Source of the DNA: Brevundimonas aurantiaca
Lineage (GTDB): Bacteria; Pseudomonadota; Alphaproteobacteria; Caulobacterales; Caulobacteraceae
Length of the DNA: 64,000 bases
Direction of reading: 5' to 3'
NCBI RefSeq assembly: GCF_014199955.1
Contig: NZ_JACHOQ010000005.1
Coordinates: 62,001 to 126,000, forward strand
Shown: piece after piece, positions 17,424 through 26,095 of the stretch
Numbering within the stretch: position 1 is the stretch's first letter
How the letters are laid out: each line of letters opens with the position of its first letter
The notes under the pieces: model-generated
What the model was told of the DNA's origin: nothing
What the model saw: the letters and a program-made list of their open reading frames with translations, nothing else
The model's database searches: none
Made by a program: the position numbers and the translations under genes

Positions 17424-18422
17424 TCAGCCCCGCGTCAGGGTCTCAAGCCGCAGCAGTCGGTCGCCGGCGGTGATGAACAGGGTGCGGCCGTCTTCTCCGA
17501 AGGTGCAGTTGGCCGCCGCGCCCGCCGTGTCGATCAGACCCAGGCTGCGGCCGTCCGGCGTCAGCACATGGACGCCGCCCGGACCGGTGGCGAACAGGCG
17601 TCCGTCCCGATCGACCGCCATCCCGTCCGGCAGGCCCGGCGCCGAAGGGCCGGCCAGGGCGGCGAAATCCTTGAACACCCGGCCGCCCCTGATCCCGCCC
17701 GCGCCGTCCAGCTCATAGGCCATCAGGACCGGGCGCGCCGGATCGGAGACCGAGACATAGAGGGTGCGCTGATCCGGGGACAGGGCGACGCCGTTGGGGA
17801 AGGTCAGATCATCGACCAGACGATGCACGCCGCCGTCGGGATCGAGCCGGTAAACGCCGTTCTCCGCCATCTCCTTCAGCGGCGAACGGTCCATGTCCTT
17901 GAGACCATAGGGCGGGTCGGTGAAGAAGATCGCACCGTTCGACGCCTGGACCAGATCATTGGGGGAGTTGAACCGCGCGCCGCGGTAATGGGTCGCCAGC
18001 AAGGTCTTGACCTGGGTCGCCAAATCCACGCGGGCGATCGCCCGATTGCCGTGATCCGCCATCAGGATCGTCCCCGCCGGACCGGCGATCAGGCCGTTCG
18101 ACCCCGGCTCGCGGAAGACAGACGGGTCGGGTCCGTCATAGCCGGACGGCGCCATGAAGACCGACAGGCCGCCCGCTCGTGACCAGCGATGGATGCGGTT
18201 CTCCGGCACGTCGCTGAAGAGCAGATACGCCCCCTCGGCGATCCAGACCGGGCCTTCAGACCAGGTGAAGCCCGACGCCAGACGCTCGAGCCGTGCATCC
18301 GGAGTGACCACCCCGTCTAAGGCCGGGTCCATACGGCGGACGCCGCCCGCCGTCACGGCGAGGGAGGAGCAGCCCGCAGCGGCGAGACCGCCGACGAGCA
18401 CCAGACGACGAGAAGCAGGCAA
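17424..18422 (-). CDS. SMP-30/gluconolactonase-family lipoprotein
   Basis: A predicted six-bladed beta-propeller lactonase of the SMP-30/LRE family, exported as a lipoprotein (signal ending LAAAGC). Features include an acidic metal-binding residue in TWSEGPVW near the start, NSPNDL with its asparagine ligand, TDPPYGL, and PNGVALSPD with a further ligand pattern. The start is taken as TTG 18422, since GGAG lies 8 bases upstream and the signal peptide begins there; a longer frame from 18485 would place about 20 polar residues before the signal. It converges on gspM. Sugar-lactone hydrolysis is the usual role but the substrate is not evident. Confidence 0.85.
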   Translation of the reverse strand: MPASRRLVLVGGLAAAGCSSLAVTAGGVRRMDPALDGVVTPDARLERLASGFTWSEGPVWIAEGAYLLFSDVPENRIHRWSRAGGLSVFMAPSGYDGPDPSVFREPGSNGLIAGPAGTILMADHGNRAIARVDLATQVKTLLATHYRGARFNSPNDLVQASNGAIFFTDPPYGLKDMDRSPLKEMAENGVYRLDPDGGVHRLVDDLTFPNGVALSPDQRTLYVSVSDPARPVLMAYELDGAGGIRGGRVFKDFAALAGPSAPGLPDGMAVDRDGRLFATGPGGVHVLTPDGRSLGLIDTAGAAANCTFGEDGRTLFITAGDRLLRLETLTRG

Positions 18423-18495
18423 GACGCACTCCTGAAAAGAGCGGACACTGTAGCGATCCTCAGGTCCAAGGCCATCCGTCTTCAAAGAAGGAGGA

Positions 18496-18571
18496 TGGTG
18501 CCGGTTGCAGGAATCGAACCCGCGACATCCAGTTTACAAAACTGGCGCTCTACCAACTGAGCTAAACCGGC
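18496..18571 (-). tRNA. tRNA-Thr (anticodon UGU)
   Basis: A 76-nt cloverleaf with encoded CCA. The acceptor stem pairs GCCGGTT with AACCGGC, the D-loop is TAGCTCAGTTGGTAGAGC, and the anticodon stem-loop CCAGT-TTTGTAA-ACTGG presents TGT. The T-arm has GGGTTCGATTCC. It reads ACA codons. Confidence 0.97.
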
Positions 18572-18597
18572 CGCGTCCGTATGACGGAACTGCGCGC

Positions 18598-18626
18598 CTT
18601 ATGCGGACGGATCGCGCCGGACGCAA
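18598..18626 (-). promoter_or_regulatory. Promoter of tRNA-Thr
   Basis: On the minus strand TTGCGT and CATAAG are separated by exactly 17 bases. They lie about 27 bp before the mature tRNA 5' end, a usual distance for a housekeeping-sigma tRNA promoter. Confidence 0.6.
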
Positions 18627-18642
18627 GACGCCTCGCGCGGCC

Positions 18643-19080
18643 TCAGTCCAGGGCGGCGGCGATCCTGTCCGCGAGAGGCTGAAGCGTCGCCGCATCGGCC
18701 ATGGGGGCGTGACCGTGCCCCTTCATCGGTCGGTCCGCCCAGCGCGGGATGATGTGGAAATGCAGATGGAAGACTGTCTGGCCGCCGGCGTCGCCGTTGA
18801 ACTGCATGATCGACAGGCCGTCTGGCGACAGCGCCTTTTCCACCGCGCGCGCGGTCCGTTGAAGCGCCGCCGTCATATGGGCCAAAACGTCGGGCTCGAC
18901 CTCTAGCAGGTTCCGCGCCTTGGATTGTTTGGCGATGATCAGGACGTGGCCCTCCGACTGAGGAAAGACGTCCATGAAGGCCAGGACGTGGTCGTCCTCC
19001 CAGACCTTCACCGAGGGCAGTTCGCCGCGAAGGATTTTGGCGAAGACATTGTCGGGATCATAGGCGCCGTGAAGGCTCAT
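18643..19080 (-). CDS. HIT-family nucleotide-binding protein
   Basis: A 145-aa histidine-triad protein of the HinT/Fhit-like group, which hydrolyses purine nucleoside phosphoramidates or dinucleotides. The triad is HLHFH at about residues 105-109, followed by IIPRW. The N-terminal CxxC of HinT zinc forms is absent (NVFAKILRGE instead). A GGAG site precedes ATG 19080. It lies between tRNA-Thr and a divergent membrane-protein gene; no operon partner is evident. Confidence 0.92.
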   Translation of the reverse strand: MSLHGAYDPDNVFAKILRGELPSVKVWEDDHVLAFMDVFPQSEGHVLIIAKQSKARNLLEVEPDVLAHMTAALQRTARAVEKALSPDGLSIMQFNGDAGGQTVFHLHFHIIPRWADRPMKGHGHAPMADAATLQPLADRIAAALD

Positions 19081-19190
19081 CTGCAGTCTCCGTGTCGGAT
19101 CGTTCCGCGAATCTAGCAGGCGCGACGGATCGAGGGGAGCCTTTTGCCCCGATGGCGCGTTATGGTGACGCTTCCAGCCCTGAGGACATC

Positions 19191-19547
19191 ATGATCCGCT
19201 TCATCATTCAGGCCGTCGTCACCATGATCGGCCTTTGGCTGTCGGCCCAGGTGGTGCCCGGCGTCGCCTTCACCAACAACGGCTCTTTGATTGCGGCCGC
19301 CCTGATTCTGGGTCTGGTCAATGCGGTGGTGCGGCCCTTCATGGTGATCATCACCTTCCCCATCACCGTCGTGACCCTGGGCCTGTTTCTGCTGGTGGTG
19401 AACGCCGCCATGATCGGCCTGACCGCCATGTTCCTGGGCGGTTTCACCGTGAACGGCCTGTGGGCGGGGATCGGCGCCGCCATCGTGACGGGCGTGGTCA
19501 GCTGGATCGCCGGCGCCTTCATCGGCGACGAGGAAAAGCGCGGCTGA
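19191..19547 (+). CDS. Phage-holin-family 4 (YvlD-type) membrane protein
   Basis: A 118-aa protein with four hydrophobic helices covering nearly the whole chain and the family's LGLVNAVVRPFM motif near residues 42-53. The name is historical: these are chromosomal membrane proteins of unknown function, and no phage genes are nearby. ATG 19191 has a GAGG site 7 bases upstream; the frame is open 99 bases further upstream without a good start. A GC-rich 8-bp hairpin spans the stop codon. Confidence 0.85.
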   Translation: MIRFIIQAVVTMIGLWLSAQVVPGVAFTNNGSLIAAALILGLVNAVVRPFMVIITFPITVVTLGLFLLVVNAAMIGLTAMFLGGFTVNGLWAGIGAAIVTGVVSWIAGAFIGDEEKRG

Positions 19548-19568
19548 AGCCGCGCGGTCCAGCCTCAG

Positions 19569-20657
19569 TCACAGGCGGGGGAAGGCGCAACCCTCTGCGT
19601 CGAACAGATGGACGTCTGCGGGCGCCGCCGACAGGCTGACGGTTTCGCCGACCGTCAGACGGCGCTCGCCGGGCGTCTGGACCGTCAGGGTCTCGTCGGA
19701 GGCGGGATGTTTCAGATGGGCCATGGTGACTGCGCCCAGGGTTTCGACGAACAGGACCTGGGCCGACAGGCTGTCGCGACCGTCGTTCAAGGCGATATGT
19801 TCGGGCCGTATCCCCAGGGTGACGGCGGCGCCCGGCTGGGCGGTCGAGGCGTCCACCGCCGCCCGCACCCTTTCGCCTCCAGCCGTCTTGACGACTGCGC
19901 CTTCTTTCGAAGCCTCGACGATCTCGGCCTTCAGAAGGTTCATCTTCGGGCTGCCGATGAATCCGGCGACGAACAGATTGGCCGGATGCTGATAAAGCGC
20001 CATCGGCGCCCCGACCTGTTCGATCCGTCCCCCGTTCAAGACCACGATGCGGTCCGCCAGGGTCATGGCCTCGACCTGATCATGGGTGACGTAGATCATG
20101 GTCGTCTTAAGCTCGCCGTGCAGCCGCGCGAACTCGTAGCGCATCCGCACCCGCAGGGCGGCGTCCAGGTTGGACAGAGGCTCGTCGAACAGAAACACTT
20201 GGGGCTCGCGCACGATGGCGCGGCCGATGGCGACGCGCTGCCGCTGGCCGCCGGACATGGCCTTGGGTTTGCGGTCCAGATAGTCGGTGATGCTCAGGGC
20301 CTCGGCCGCCGCGCGCACGCGCCGATCAATCTCGCCCTTGTCGGTCTTGGCCAGTTTCAGTCCGAAGGCCATGTTTTCATAGGCCGTCATGTGCGGATAA
20401 AGGGCGTAGGACTGAAAGACCATGGCCACGCCGCGATCCGAGGGCGACAGGGCGTTGACGCGGCGGCCGCCGATCCAGACGTCTCCCGTCGTCGCCTCTT
20501 CCAGCCCGGCGATGGTCCGAAGCAGGGTGGATTTGCCGCATCCGGACGGGCCGACGAAGACGACGAATTCGCCGTCCGCGATCTCCAGATCGACGCCCTT
20601 CAGCACCTCTACGGCGCCGAACGCCTTCTTCACGTCGATCAGACGGACGTCCGCCAT
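19569..20657 (-). CDS. Sugar-type ABC transporter ATPase (UgpC/MalK/MsmX family)
   Basis: A 362-aa nucleotide-binding subunit. It shows Walker [10 protein letters not shown] (about 36-44), Q-loop [10 protein letters not shown], signature SGGQRQR, Walker B VFLFDEP, and the switch histidine in YVTHD. A C-terminal TOBE/OB regulatory domain begins at about residue 235. No permease or binding protein adjoins it, so it may serve several sugar importers, as MsmX does. A LacI-like palindrome lies 35 bp upstream and it is divergent from a TonB receptor, which suggests joint sugar control. Confidence 0.93.
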   Translation of the reverse strand: MADVRLIDVKKAFGAVEVLKGVDLEIADGEFVVFVGPSGCGKSTLLRTIAGLEEATTGDVWIGGRRVNALSPSDRGVAMVFQSYALYPHMTAYENMAFGLKLAKTDKGEIDRRVRAAAEALSITDYLDRKPKAMSGGQRQRVAIGRAIVREPQVFLFDEPLSNLDAALRVRMRYEFARLHGELKTTMIYVTHDQVEAMTLADRIVVLNGGRIEQVGAPMALYQHPANLFVAGFIGSPKMNLLKAEIVEASKEGAVVKTAGGERVRAAVDASTAQPGAAVTLGIRPEHIALNDGRDSLSAQVLFVETLGAVTMAHLKHPASDETLTVQTPGERRLTVGETVSLSAAPADVHLFDAEGCAFPRL

Positions 20658-20691
20658 GCTTCTTCCCTAGGTCGCTGCGTTTTGGCCCACC

Positions 20692-20703
20692 GTAACCGGT
20701 TAC
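20692..20703. promoter_or_regulatory. LacI-family-like operator
   Basis: A perfect 12-bp palindrome, GTAACCGGTTAC, with the central CG typical of LacI-family sites. It lies between the divergent ABC ATPase (start 20657) and TonB receptor (start 20836) genes, closer to the ATPase. No LacI-type regulator gene is present in the window. Confidence 0.6.
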
Positions 20704-20755
20704 ATGGCGGGATCAATGGGCGAGGTTTGGTTCGGCCAACGCAGTGGGGCAAATC

Positions 20756-20771
20756 TGCAAAATTGCAAAAT
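20756..20771. repeat. Tandem 8-bp repeat upstream of the TonB receptor
   Basis: TGCAAAAT occurs twice head to tail, about 65 bp before the receptor ATG. Inside it GCAA-AA-TTGC forms a short inverted repeat. It could be an activator or repressor site or part of an AT-rich promoter element. Confidence 0.4.
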
Positions 20772-20835
20772 TGAGTCTTCACAAGTAGCGAAGTGTCGGT
20801 AAAAGCCCCGGCTTGGACCACGGGGGAAGACCGAT

Positions 20836-23451
20836 ATGACGAAGCGCAGACTCTGGATGGCGACCGCCGCCGGCTGGGCCGTCGCCGTCGCGGGCGCGGC
20901 CCAGGCGCAGCAGCCCGCTCAGGTGGAAGAGGTCGTGGTGACGGGGTCGCGTCTGGCCGGGGGAGATCGGGTTGCGCCGGTGGAAACCGTGAACCGCACG
21001 GTGCTCGCCGCCGCCGGAGTAGGCGATGCGGGCCAGCTGACCCGGCTCGTGACGGCCAATTCGGGCTCTGAGGCGCAGGTCGATCAGCTGAATCAGCCGC
21101 AAAGCTCGGGCACGGCGCAGTTCAATCTGCGAAACCTGGGCCTGGGCTCGACCTTGGTCCTGGTGGACGGCCAGCGTTGGACCTCCAGCGCCGTGGTGGC
21201 CACCGACGGCGCGGCCTTCGTGGACATCAACGCCCTCGTCCCCCTGATCGCCCTGGAGCGGATCGAAGTGGTCAAGGACGGCGCCTCGGCCGTCTATGGA
21301 TCGGACGCGGTCGCCGGGGTCGTCAACTTCATCACCCGCACCGCGGTCGATCATCCGGAATTAAGCGCCCGTTACGCCTTCGCCGACGGATCGGACGAAA
21401 CCCTGGTCCAGGGGCTCGGGGGCTGGACGCTGCTGGGCGGCGATCTGACGGTCGCGGCGTCCCGCTTCCACCGTTCGGCCCTGAGCACGGATGAAAGGGA
21501 TTTCGCCCAGGCGCAGACCTATGGCCGGGCCCCCTGGACCGCCGTGACCAGCTACGGCCAGCCCGGCTCCTATTACCGGCCCAGCCGCCGCGCCTATTCG
21601 CCCGATCCGAGCTGCGGCGACCCCGCCTTCCAATCCGCCTATCTCAACTCAGCGACCGACGCCTTCTGCCGACTGGACTATTCGGACTTCTTCGACCTGG
21701 CGCCGGAAGAGACGCGGACCCAGGTTTTCGCCGATTATCGACGCCCCGTGGGGGACATGCGCCTGTCCTTGCAGGCGGCGGGCTCGGCCAGTTCGACCAC
21801 GGCGCGCCAGACGCCGTCCCTGCCCATTCTGGCGCGGTCCCTGAGCGTCCCCGCGTCCCATCCCGACAATCCGTTCGGAGAAGACGTCCTGTTTCGCGGT
21901 CGGCTTCTCGGCGCCGAGGCCGGGGCGTCGAAGGCTCAGTTCGACTATCGCACCTGGCGGGTCGCCGCAGGGCTGGACGGCGATTTCTCCGGCGGCTGGC
22001 GCTGGAGTCTGGCCGCCACGGCCAGCCGCCAGCACGTCGCCTATGACAAGCCGGACGTGATCGGCAGCGCCCTGCAAAACGCCCTGAACGGCCTGGGCGG
22101 TCCGGGGTGCGACCCGGCGACTGGGACGCCCGGCGTCGGCGCCTGCCGATATTTCAACCCGTTCGGAAGCGCCTATCTGGGGACCGGCGCGCCCAACAGC
22201 GCCGCCCTGATCGACAGTCTGATCGGCTCTGCGGGTCTGCGTGGCGCCGCCAGCCTGACGACCGCCGACGCCTCGACCTCGGGTCAGGCCCTGGGCTGGG
22301 ACGGCGGCTCTGTCGATCTCGCCATGGGGCTTCAGTTTCGCCGCAGCGCTTTCCGCCACGACTGGAACGATCTCGTCAACCGCGGCGACCTGCTGACGGC
22401 CGGCTATTCGCCGGACTTCGACGGCGACCAGCAGGCTTTGGCCGCCTATGCCGAGGCGCGTCTGCATCTGGGAGACCGGATCGAGGCCCAACTGGCCGGC
22501 CGCTATGAAGCCTATGACGGGGAAGGCCGGTTCAATCCCAAGGCGGCCGTTCGCTGGGAGGTGGTGGACGCCCTCGCCCTGAGGGCGTCCTGGGGCCAGG
22601 GCTATCGGGCGCCCTCGGTCTACGCCCAGTCCGGCGCTCAGGCGGCGCAGCCTTCGGTGCTGGATCGCGGCGCCTTCGTCTTCGTCAACACCCTGACATC
22701 CGGCGATCCGGAGCTGAAGCCCGAAAAGTCGGAAAGCCTGACCTTTGGCGCGCAGTGGCGTCCGCTGGACGGGCTGGAGCTGTCCCTCGACGCCTGGCGG
22801 TTCGACTATAGAGATCAGGTGGTCAAGGAATCGGCCCAGGCTGTGATCAACCAGGCGGCGGCCGATGATTTGGCGGGACGGACGGGTACGGACGCCCAGT
22901 CGCGTCTGACCCGGTCCGCGAGCGGGGCCCTGACCTTCGTTCAGCTCTATTTCATCAACGCCTCGTCGATCGAAACCCAGGGGGTGGATCTGTCGGCCCG
23001 CTACGGCCGCGATCTTTGGGGCGGACGGGCGTCGGCGGCGGCGGACTGGACCTATGTCGATCGCTACGACATCCGCCTGAATGCGAGCGCCGACGCCGTG
23101 TCCGGCGTGGGGTCCACCAATCTGAACAACATCGGTCGATCCTTGCCGCGCAATCGGGGAGAGTTGGTTCTGGACTGGCGCGACGGAAGGCAGGCTTTGA
23201 CCGGCCTTGTTCATTATACGGCGGGCTACGCCAACGACCGCAGCGGGATCACCGACGCCTCGATCGCCAGCCAAACGACCATCGACCTGCTTTACACCCG
23301 CTCCCTCGGGACCGACATCGACCTGACGTTGGGCGCGGTCAATATCGCCGACAAGGCCCCGCCGCTGGCCCAGTTCGCCTTCGGATACGACCCCGTCGTG
23401 GCCGACCCACGTGGTCGGGTGATCAGTCTGGGCTTTACCAAGCGCTTCTGA
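20836..23451 (+). CDS. TonB-dependent receptor, probably sugar-linked
   Basis: An 871-aa outer-membrane transporter. It has a signal peptide (about 1-25, AGAAQAQ) and a TonB-box-like segment (VEEVVVTGSR). The plug has FNLRNLG, LVDGQRW and SAVYGSDAVAGVVNFITR, followed by a barrel ending in a terminal phenylalanine (GFTKRF). A GGGGGA site precedes ATG 20836. It shares its upstream region, and the GTAACCGGTTAC operator, with the sugar-type ABC ATPase. Ligand unknown; a carbohydrate is inferred from that arrangement. Confidence 0.9.
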   Translation: MTKRRLWMATAAGWAVAVAGAAQAQQPAQVEEVVVTGSRLAGGDRVAPVETVNRTVLAAAGVGDAGQLTRLVTANSGSEAQVDQLNQPQSSGTAQFNLRNLGLGSTLVLVDGQRWTSSAVVATDGAAFVDINALVPLIALERIEVVKDGASAVYGSDAVAGVVNFITRTAVDHPELSARYAFADGSDETLVQGLGGWTLLGGDLTVAASRFHRSALSTDERDFAQAQTYGRAPWTAVTSYGQPGSYYRPSRRAYSPDPSCGDPAFQSAYLNSATDAFCRLDYSDFFDLAPEETRTQVFADYRRPVGDMRLSLQAAGSASSTTARQTPSLPILARSLSVPASHPDNPFGEDVLFRGRLLGAEAGASKAQFDYRTWRVAAGLDGDFSGGWRWSLAATASRQHVAYDKPDVIGSALQNALNGLGGPGCDPATGTPGVGACRYFNPFGSAYLGTGAPNSAALIDSLIGSAGLRGAASLTTADASTSGQALGWDGGSVDLAMGLQFRRSAFRHDWNDLVNRGDLLTAGYSPDFDGDQQALAAYAEARLHLGDRIEAQLAGRYEAYDGEGRFNPKAAVRWEVVDALALRASWGQGYRAPSVYAQSGAQAAQPSVLDRGAFVFVNTLTSGDPELKPEKSESLTFGAQWRPLDGLELSLDAWRFDYRDQVVKESAQAVINQAAADDLAGRTGTDAQSRLTRSASGALTFVQLYFINASSIETQGVDLSARYGRDLWGGRASAAADWTYVDRYDIRLNASADAVSGVGSTNLNNIGRSLPRNRGELVLDWRDGRQALTGLVHYTAGYANDRSGITDASIASQTTIDLLYTRSLGTDIDLTLGAVNIADKAPPLAQFAFGYDPVVADPRGRVISLGFTKRF

Positions 23452-23517
23452 CTGCTTCCGACCCCATCTGGCGCGGCCTTCTTTCCTCGGCTAAGGCGGG
23501 GGGCGAAGGAACTCGCC

Positions 23518-23865
23518 ATGACCCCGACGCTTTACGGCATACCCAACTGCGACACTGTCAGAAAGGTGCGCGTCTGGCTGGAACAGCATGGCGTCGATTA
23601 TGTTTTCCACGACTATAAGAAGGCGGGGATCGATCCCGTGCGCCTGGGCGGCTGGGTCGATGAACACGGCTGGGAGGCGGTGCTGAACCGCGCCGGGACG
23701 ACCTTCAAGAAGCTGCCGGATTCCGACAAGGCGGGCCTGAACCGAGACAAGGCCGTCGCCCTGATGATCGCCCAGCCTTCGATGATCAAACGGCCGATCC
23801 TGGACTTGGGGAATCGGCGGCTGGTCGGATTCAAGCCCGACCTCTACGCCCAGGCCTTCAGTTGA
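23518..23865 (+). CDS. ArsC/YffB-family (Spx-like) reductase
   Basis: A 115-aa thioredoxin-fold protein of the ArsC superfamily. It begins with a beta strand and the GIPNCDTVRK motif, whose single cysteine at about residue 11 is the family active site. KAGIDPVRLGGWV and the PSMIKRPIL segment (cis-proline region and arginine) match YffB rather than arsenate reductases of ars operons, and no other ars gene is near. It is probably a glutathione-dependent thiol reductase. Its 3' end overlaps the convergent EEP gene by 8 bp. Confidence 0.88.
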   Translation: MTPTLYGIPNCDTVRKVRVWLEQHGVDYVFHDYKKAGIDPVRLGGWVDEHGWEAVLNRAGTTFKKLPDSDKAGLNRDKAVALMIAQPSMIKRPILDLGNRRLVGFKPDLYAQAFS

Positions 23866-24712
23866 AGGCGACGGTCGCGGCGACCCCGAAATGATCTGAC
23901 GGATATTCCCCGCCGGTGGGCTGATCCCCGAACAGATGGGCGGCGGCGGGAGTGAAGAAGGCCCGCTCCACGAAGATGTGGTCGATGACCCGGTTCGGAT
24001 GCCCCTTGGCCGGATTGAGGGTCGTCTCGGCCGCGCCGGCGGGCAGGGCGCTGATGAAGCGCGGGCCGGTCAGAGCCGCCAATCCCGAATCGTCCTGGGC
24101 GGCGTTGAAATCGCCCATGACGATCAGCGGCGTCCCGTCCTGAGGCAGCCAGGACAGCAGATGGCCGATCTGGCGGGCGCGCACGGCTCCGGCGTCCTGC
24201 TGCCAGGCCAGGTGGGTGACCGCGACGTCGACGGGCCGGCCGCCGACGGACAGGCGCAGACGCAGCGCCGTGCGGTAGTCGTCCAGGGGCTCCAGCCGCA
24301 CCGAGTCGCGCGCCAGTACGGGCAGACGGGTCAGAAGGGCGCTGCCGTAGCGGCGCCGCGCGCCTTGGGGATCGGTGGAGACGAAGGCGACCTGATAGCC
24401 GCCCAGTTCGCGCGCCAGGATTTCCGCCTGATTCTCCAGTCCCTTGTCCGCGTCCTCCAGCACCTCCTGCAAGGCGATGACATCGGCGTTCTGAGCTCGG
24501 AGCGCCGCGATCAGAAGCGGCCGCCGCGCGGGCCAATCGCCCATGTCGTGCCAGATGTTGAAGGTCGCCAAGGTCAGGGAGGGGATCGGCTCCCGGTCAG
24601 CGGGCCCGCCGGCCAAGCCGTCGTTGGCGCACGCCGCCAGCGGCAGGGCGGCGGAGGCGGCGAGAAGGGCGCGACGTGAGATCAAGACCGTCTTCGCCTC
24701 AATCTTCGACAT
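23858..24712 (-). CDS. Endonuclease/exonuclease/phosphatase-family lipoprotein
   Basis: A 284-aa EEP-fold hydrolase. The N-terminus has twin arginine-like SRRALLAASAALPLAAC, so it is likely a lipoprotein, perhaps exported folded by Tat. Catalytic motifs are LQEVLED (metal-binding Glu), VTHLAWQQ, GDFNAAQDD (Asp and Asn) and the final SDHFG (Asp-His). The substrate may be phosphodiesters in the envelope. It overlaps the end of the DUF2188 gene by 14 bp, so the two form one operon. Confidence 0.88.
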   Translation of the reverse strand: MSKIEAKTVLISRRALLAASAALPLAACANDGLAGGPADREPIPSLTLATFNIWHDMGDWPARRPLLIAALRAQNADVIALQEVLEDADKGLENQAEILARELGGYQVAFVSTDPQGARRRYGSALLTRLPVLARDSVRLEPLDDYRTALRLRLSVGGRPVDVAVTHLAWQQDAGAVRARQIGHLLSWLPQDGTPLIVMGDFNAAQDDSGLAALTGPRFISALPAGAAETTLNPAKGHPNRVIDHIFVERAFFTPAAAHLFGDQPTGGEYPSDHFGVAATVAFN

Positions 24713-24938
24713 CGGTGACCGGCCGGTCGTGGCCGTCCGCCGTTTCAGTCACCCAGCGACCGTCGGCCGTTTCATATTCGATGGCGGCGTTCTCGTCCGG
24801 AACCTTCTGTTCCCGCGAGGCCTGGACGGCCGCGGCCTTGGCCGCCTCATGCGTGGGATAGGTTTCGGAATAGGTGTCGCCGACCCTATAGGCCCAGCCC
24901 CCGTCGTGTTCGACGATCCGGTAGACGACATGGGCCAT
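24699..24938 (-). CDS. DUF2188-family small protein
   Basis: A 79-aa acidic protein with the DUF2188 pattern: an aromatic strand (VYRIVEHDGGWAYRVG), a T(H/P)xEAAKAAA helix, and a second strand with ETADGRWVTE. Function unknown; relatives are small soluble proteins. It is the first gene of a two-gene unit with the EEP lipoprotein. Confidence 0.75.
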   Translation of the reverse strand: MAHVVYRIVEHDGGWAYRVGDTYSETYPTHEAAKAAAVQASREQKVPDENAAIEYETADGRWVTETADGHDRPVTDVED

Positions 24939-25123
24939 GGGGCGCTCCTTAGAATGACAATGAAGACGACCCTAGCGGCCTCGGCCGGATGCGTCAGCCG
25001 CCTTCATGAGACAGCTTACCGATATTTCATCTGGGTTTCCGCATCCGTTTGCGCGGGCTGACGCCTCTTGTGATCAGAAGGCCGCCGCATCAGGCTGTCA
25101 CAACGGATCAAAGAGAGTCTGTC

Positions 25124-25519
25124 ATGGAACTGACACCCATCTTCATCGTCTTCATCGTCTTCGGCTCCATCGTCGCCGTGATCGTGGGCCCCTCCTATCT
25201 GAAAAGCCGCGAGCGCACCGAGATGCAGCTGACCGTCCGCCATGCTGTGGACAAGGGCCAGACGCTGCCGCCCGAACTGATCGACGCCATGACCAAGGAC
25301 GTGCAGAAAAGCCTGCCGTCGCGGACCAAGGACATTCGCAAGGGCGTTCTGAGCCTGGCGGCCGGAGCAGGCTTGGCCGGTTTCGCGCTGATAATCGGTT
25401 CGGCGCACCGCGACTTTGGCTCAAACGGCCAAGAAGTCTTGCTCGGTCTGTCCTGCATCCCCGCCGCGATCGGGATCGCCTTCATCATCCTGGGCTTCTT
25501 CAACCCGAACAAGGCCTGA
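25124..25519 (+). CDS. DUF6249-type membrane protein upstream of an ECF sigma factor
   Basis: A 131-aa protein with an N-terminal helix (about 4-25), a cytoplasmic middle (LKSRERTEMQLTVRHAVDKG), and two C-terminal helices (about 69-90 and 100-123). It resembles the DUF6249 family often paired with sigma factors in Caulobacterales. ATG 25124 has a GAGAG ribosome site. It lies 21 bp before the sigma gene, so co-transcription is likely. Confidence 0.7.
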   Translation: MELTPIFIVFIVFGSIVAVIVGPSYLKSRERTEMQLTVRHAVDKGQTLPPELIDAMTKDVQKSLPSRTKDIRKGVLSLAAGAGLAGFALIIGSAHRDFGSNGQEVLLGLSCIPAAIGIAFIILGFFNPNKA

Positions 25520-25540
25520 CGTCGACCGGAGGGGGACGTC

Positions 25541-26095
25541 ATGAGCAAGTCCTTACGCGATCTGCACGACGTGGAGCTGGCCGCCCAGGCGGCGGCCGGC
25601 GGACGGCGGGAATATGGCGAACTGGTCCGGCGGCACGGTTCGGCGGTTCGGGGGCTGCTGCGCCGCATGGGCGCGGCGCCGTCCCTGGCCGACGACGTCG
25701 CCCAGGACGCCTTTCTGCAAGGTTTTCAGCGCTGTTCGGAATTTCGGGGGCAGGGGACCTTTGCGGGCTGGATCAAGAAGATCGCCGCCCGCCTCTATCT
25801 GAAGCGCGTCGCCCGCGAAGCCCGCTATGTAGCCGAGGCTGAGGCCGATGAGGCGGCGCCGGCTCAGGATCAGGCCGGCTCCATGGATCTGGACGAGGCG
25901 CTGAGGACCCTCAGCGAAACGGAAAGGGTCTGCGTGTCCCTGTGCCACGGCGCGGGGATGTCTCACCCGGAGATTGCGGCAGCCATGAATTTGCCACTCG
26001 GCACGGTGAAGTCACATGTCAAACGTGGTCTGGATAAACTCCGCGCGCGGTTGCAGCCCGTGGCGGCGGACGGGAGGTCGCTCCATGTCGGCTGA
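25541..26095 (+). CDS. ECF RNA polymerase sigma factor
   Basis: A 184-aa extracytoplasmic-function sigma factor. Region 2 (about 24-85) contains the -10 binding helix with ADDVAQDAFLQGFQRCSEFRG-type sequence, and region 4 (about 120-170) ends in an HTH (MSHPEIAAAMNLPLGTVKSHVKRG). It overlaps the next gene by 11 bp. It should direct polymerase to a stress-linked promoter set, controlled by the membrane proteins either side. Confidence 0.92.
   Translation: MSKSLRDLHDVELAAQAAAGGRREYGELVRRHGSAVRGLLRRMGAAPSLADDVAQDAFLQGFQRCSEFRGQGTFAGWIKKIAARLYLKRVAREARYVAEAEADEAAPAQDQAGSMDLDEALRTLSETERVCVSLCHGAGMSHPEIAAAMNLPLGTVKSHVKRGLDKLRARLQPVAADGRSLHVG

Noticed and set aside
19191-19547. Prophage remnant, because of the holin-family gene
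   Set aside because: The family is a common chromosomal membrane protein; no integrase, att site or other phage gene is nearby.
25095-25125. Two CTGTCA copies before the DUF6249 gene as a Pho box
   Set aside because: They are 24 bp apart instead of 11, and the second includes the start codon.
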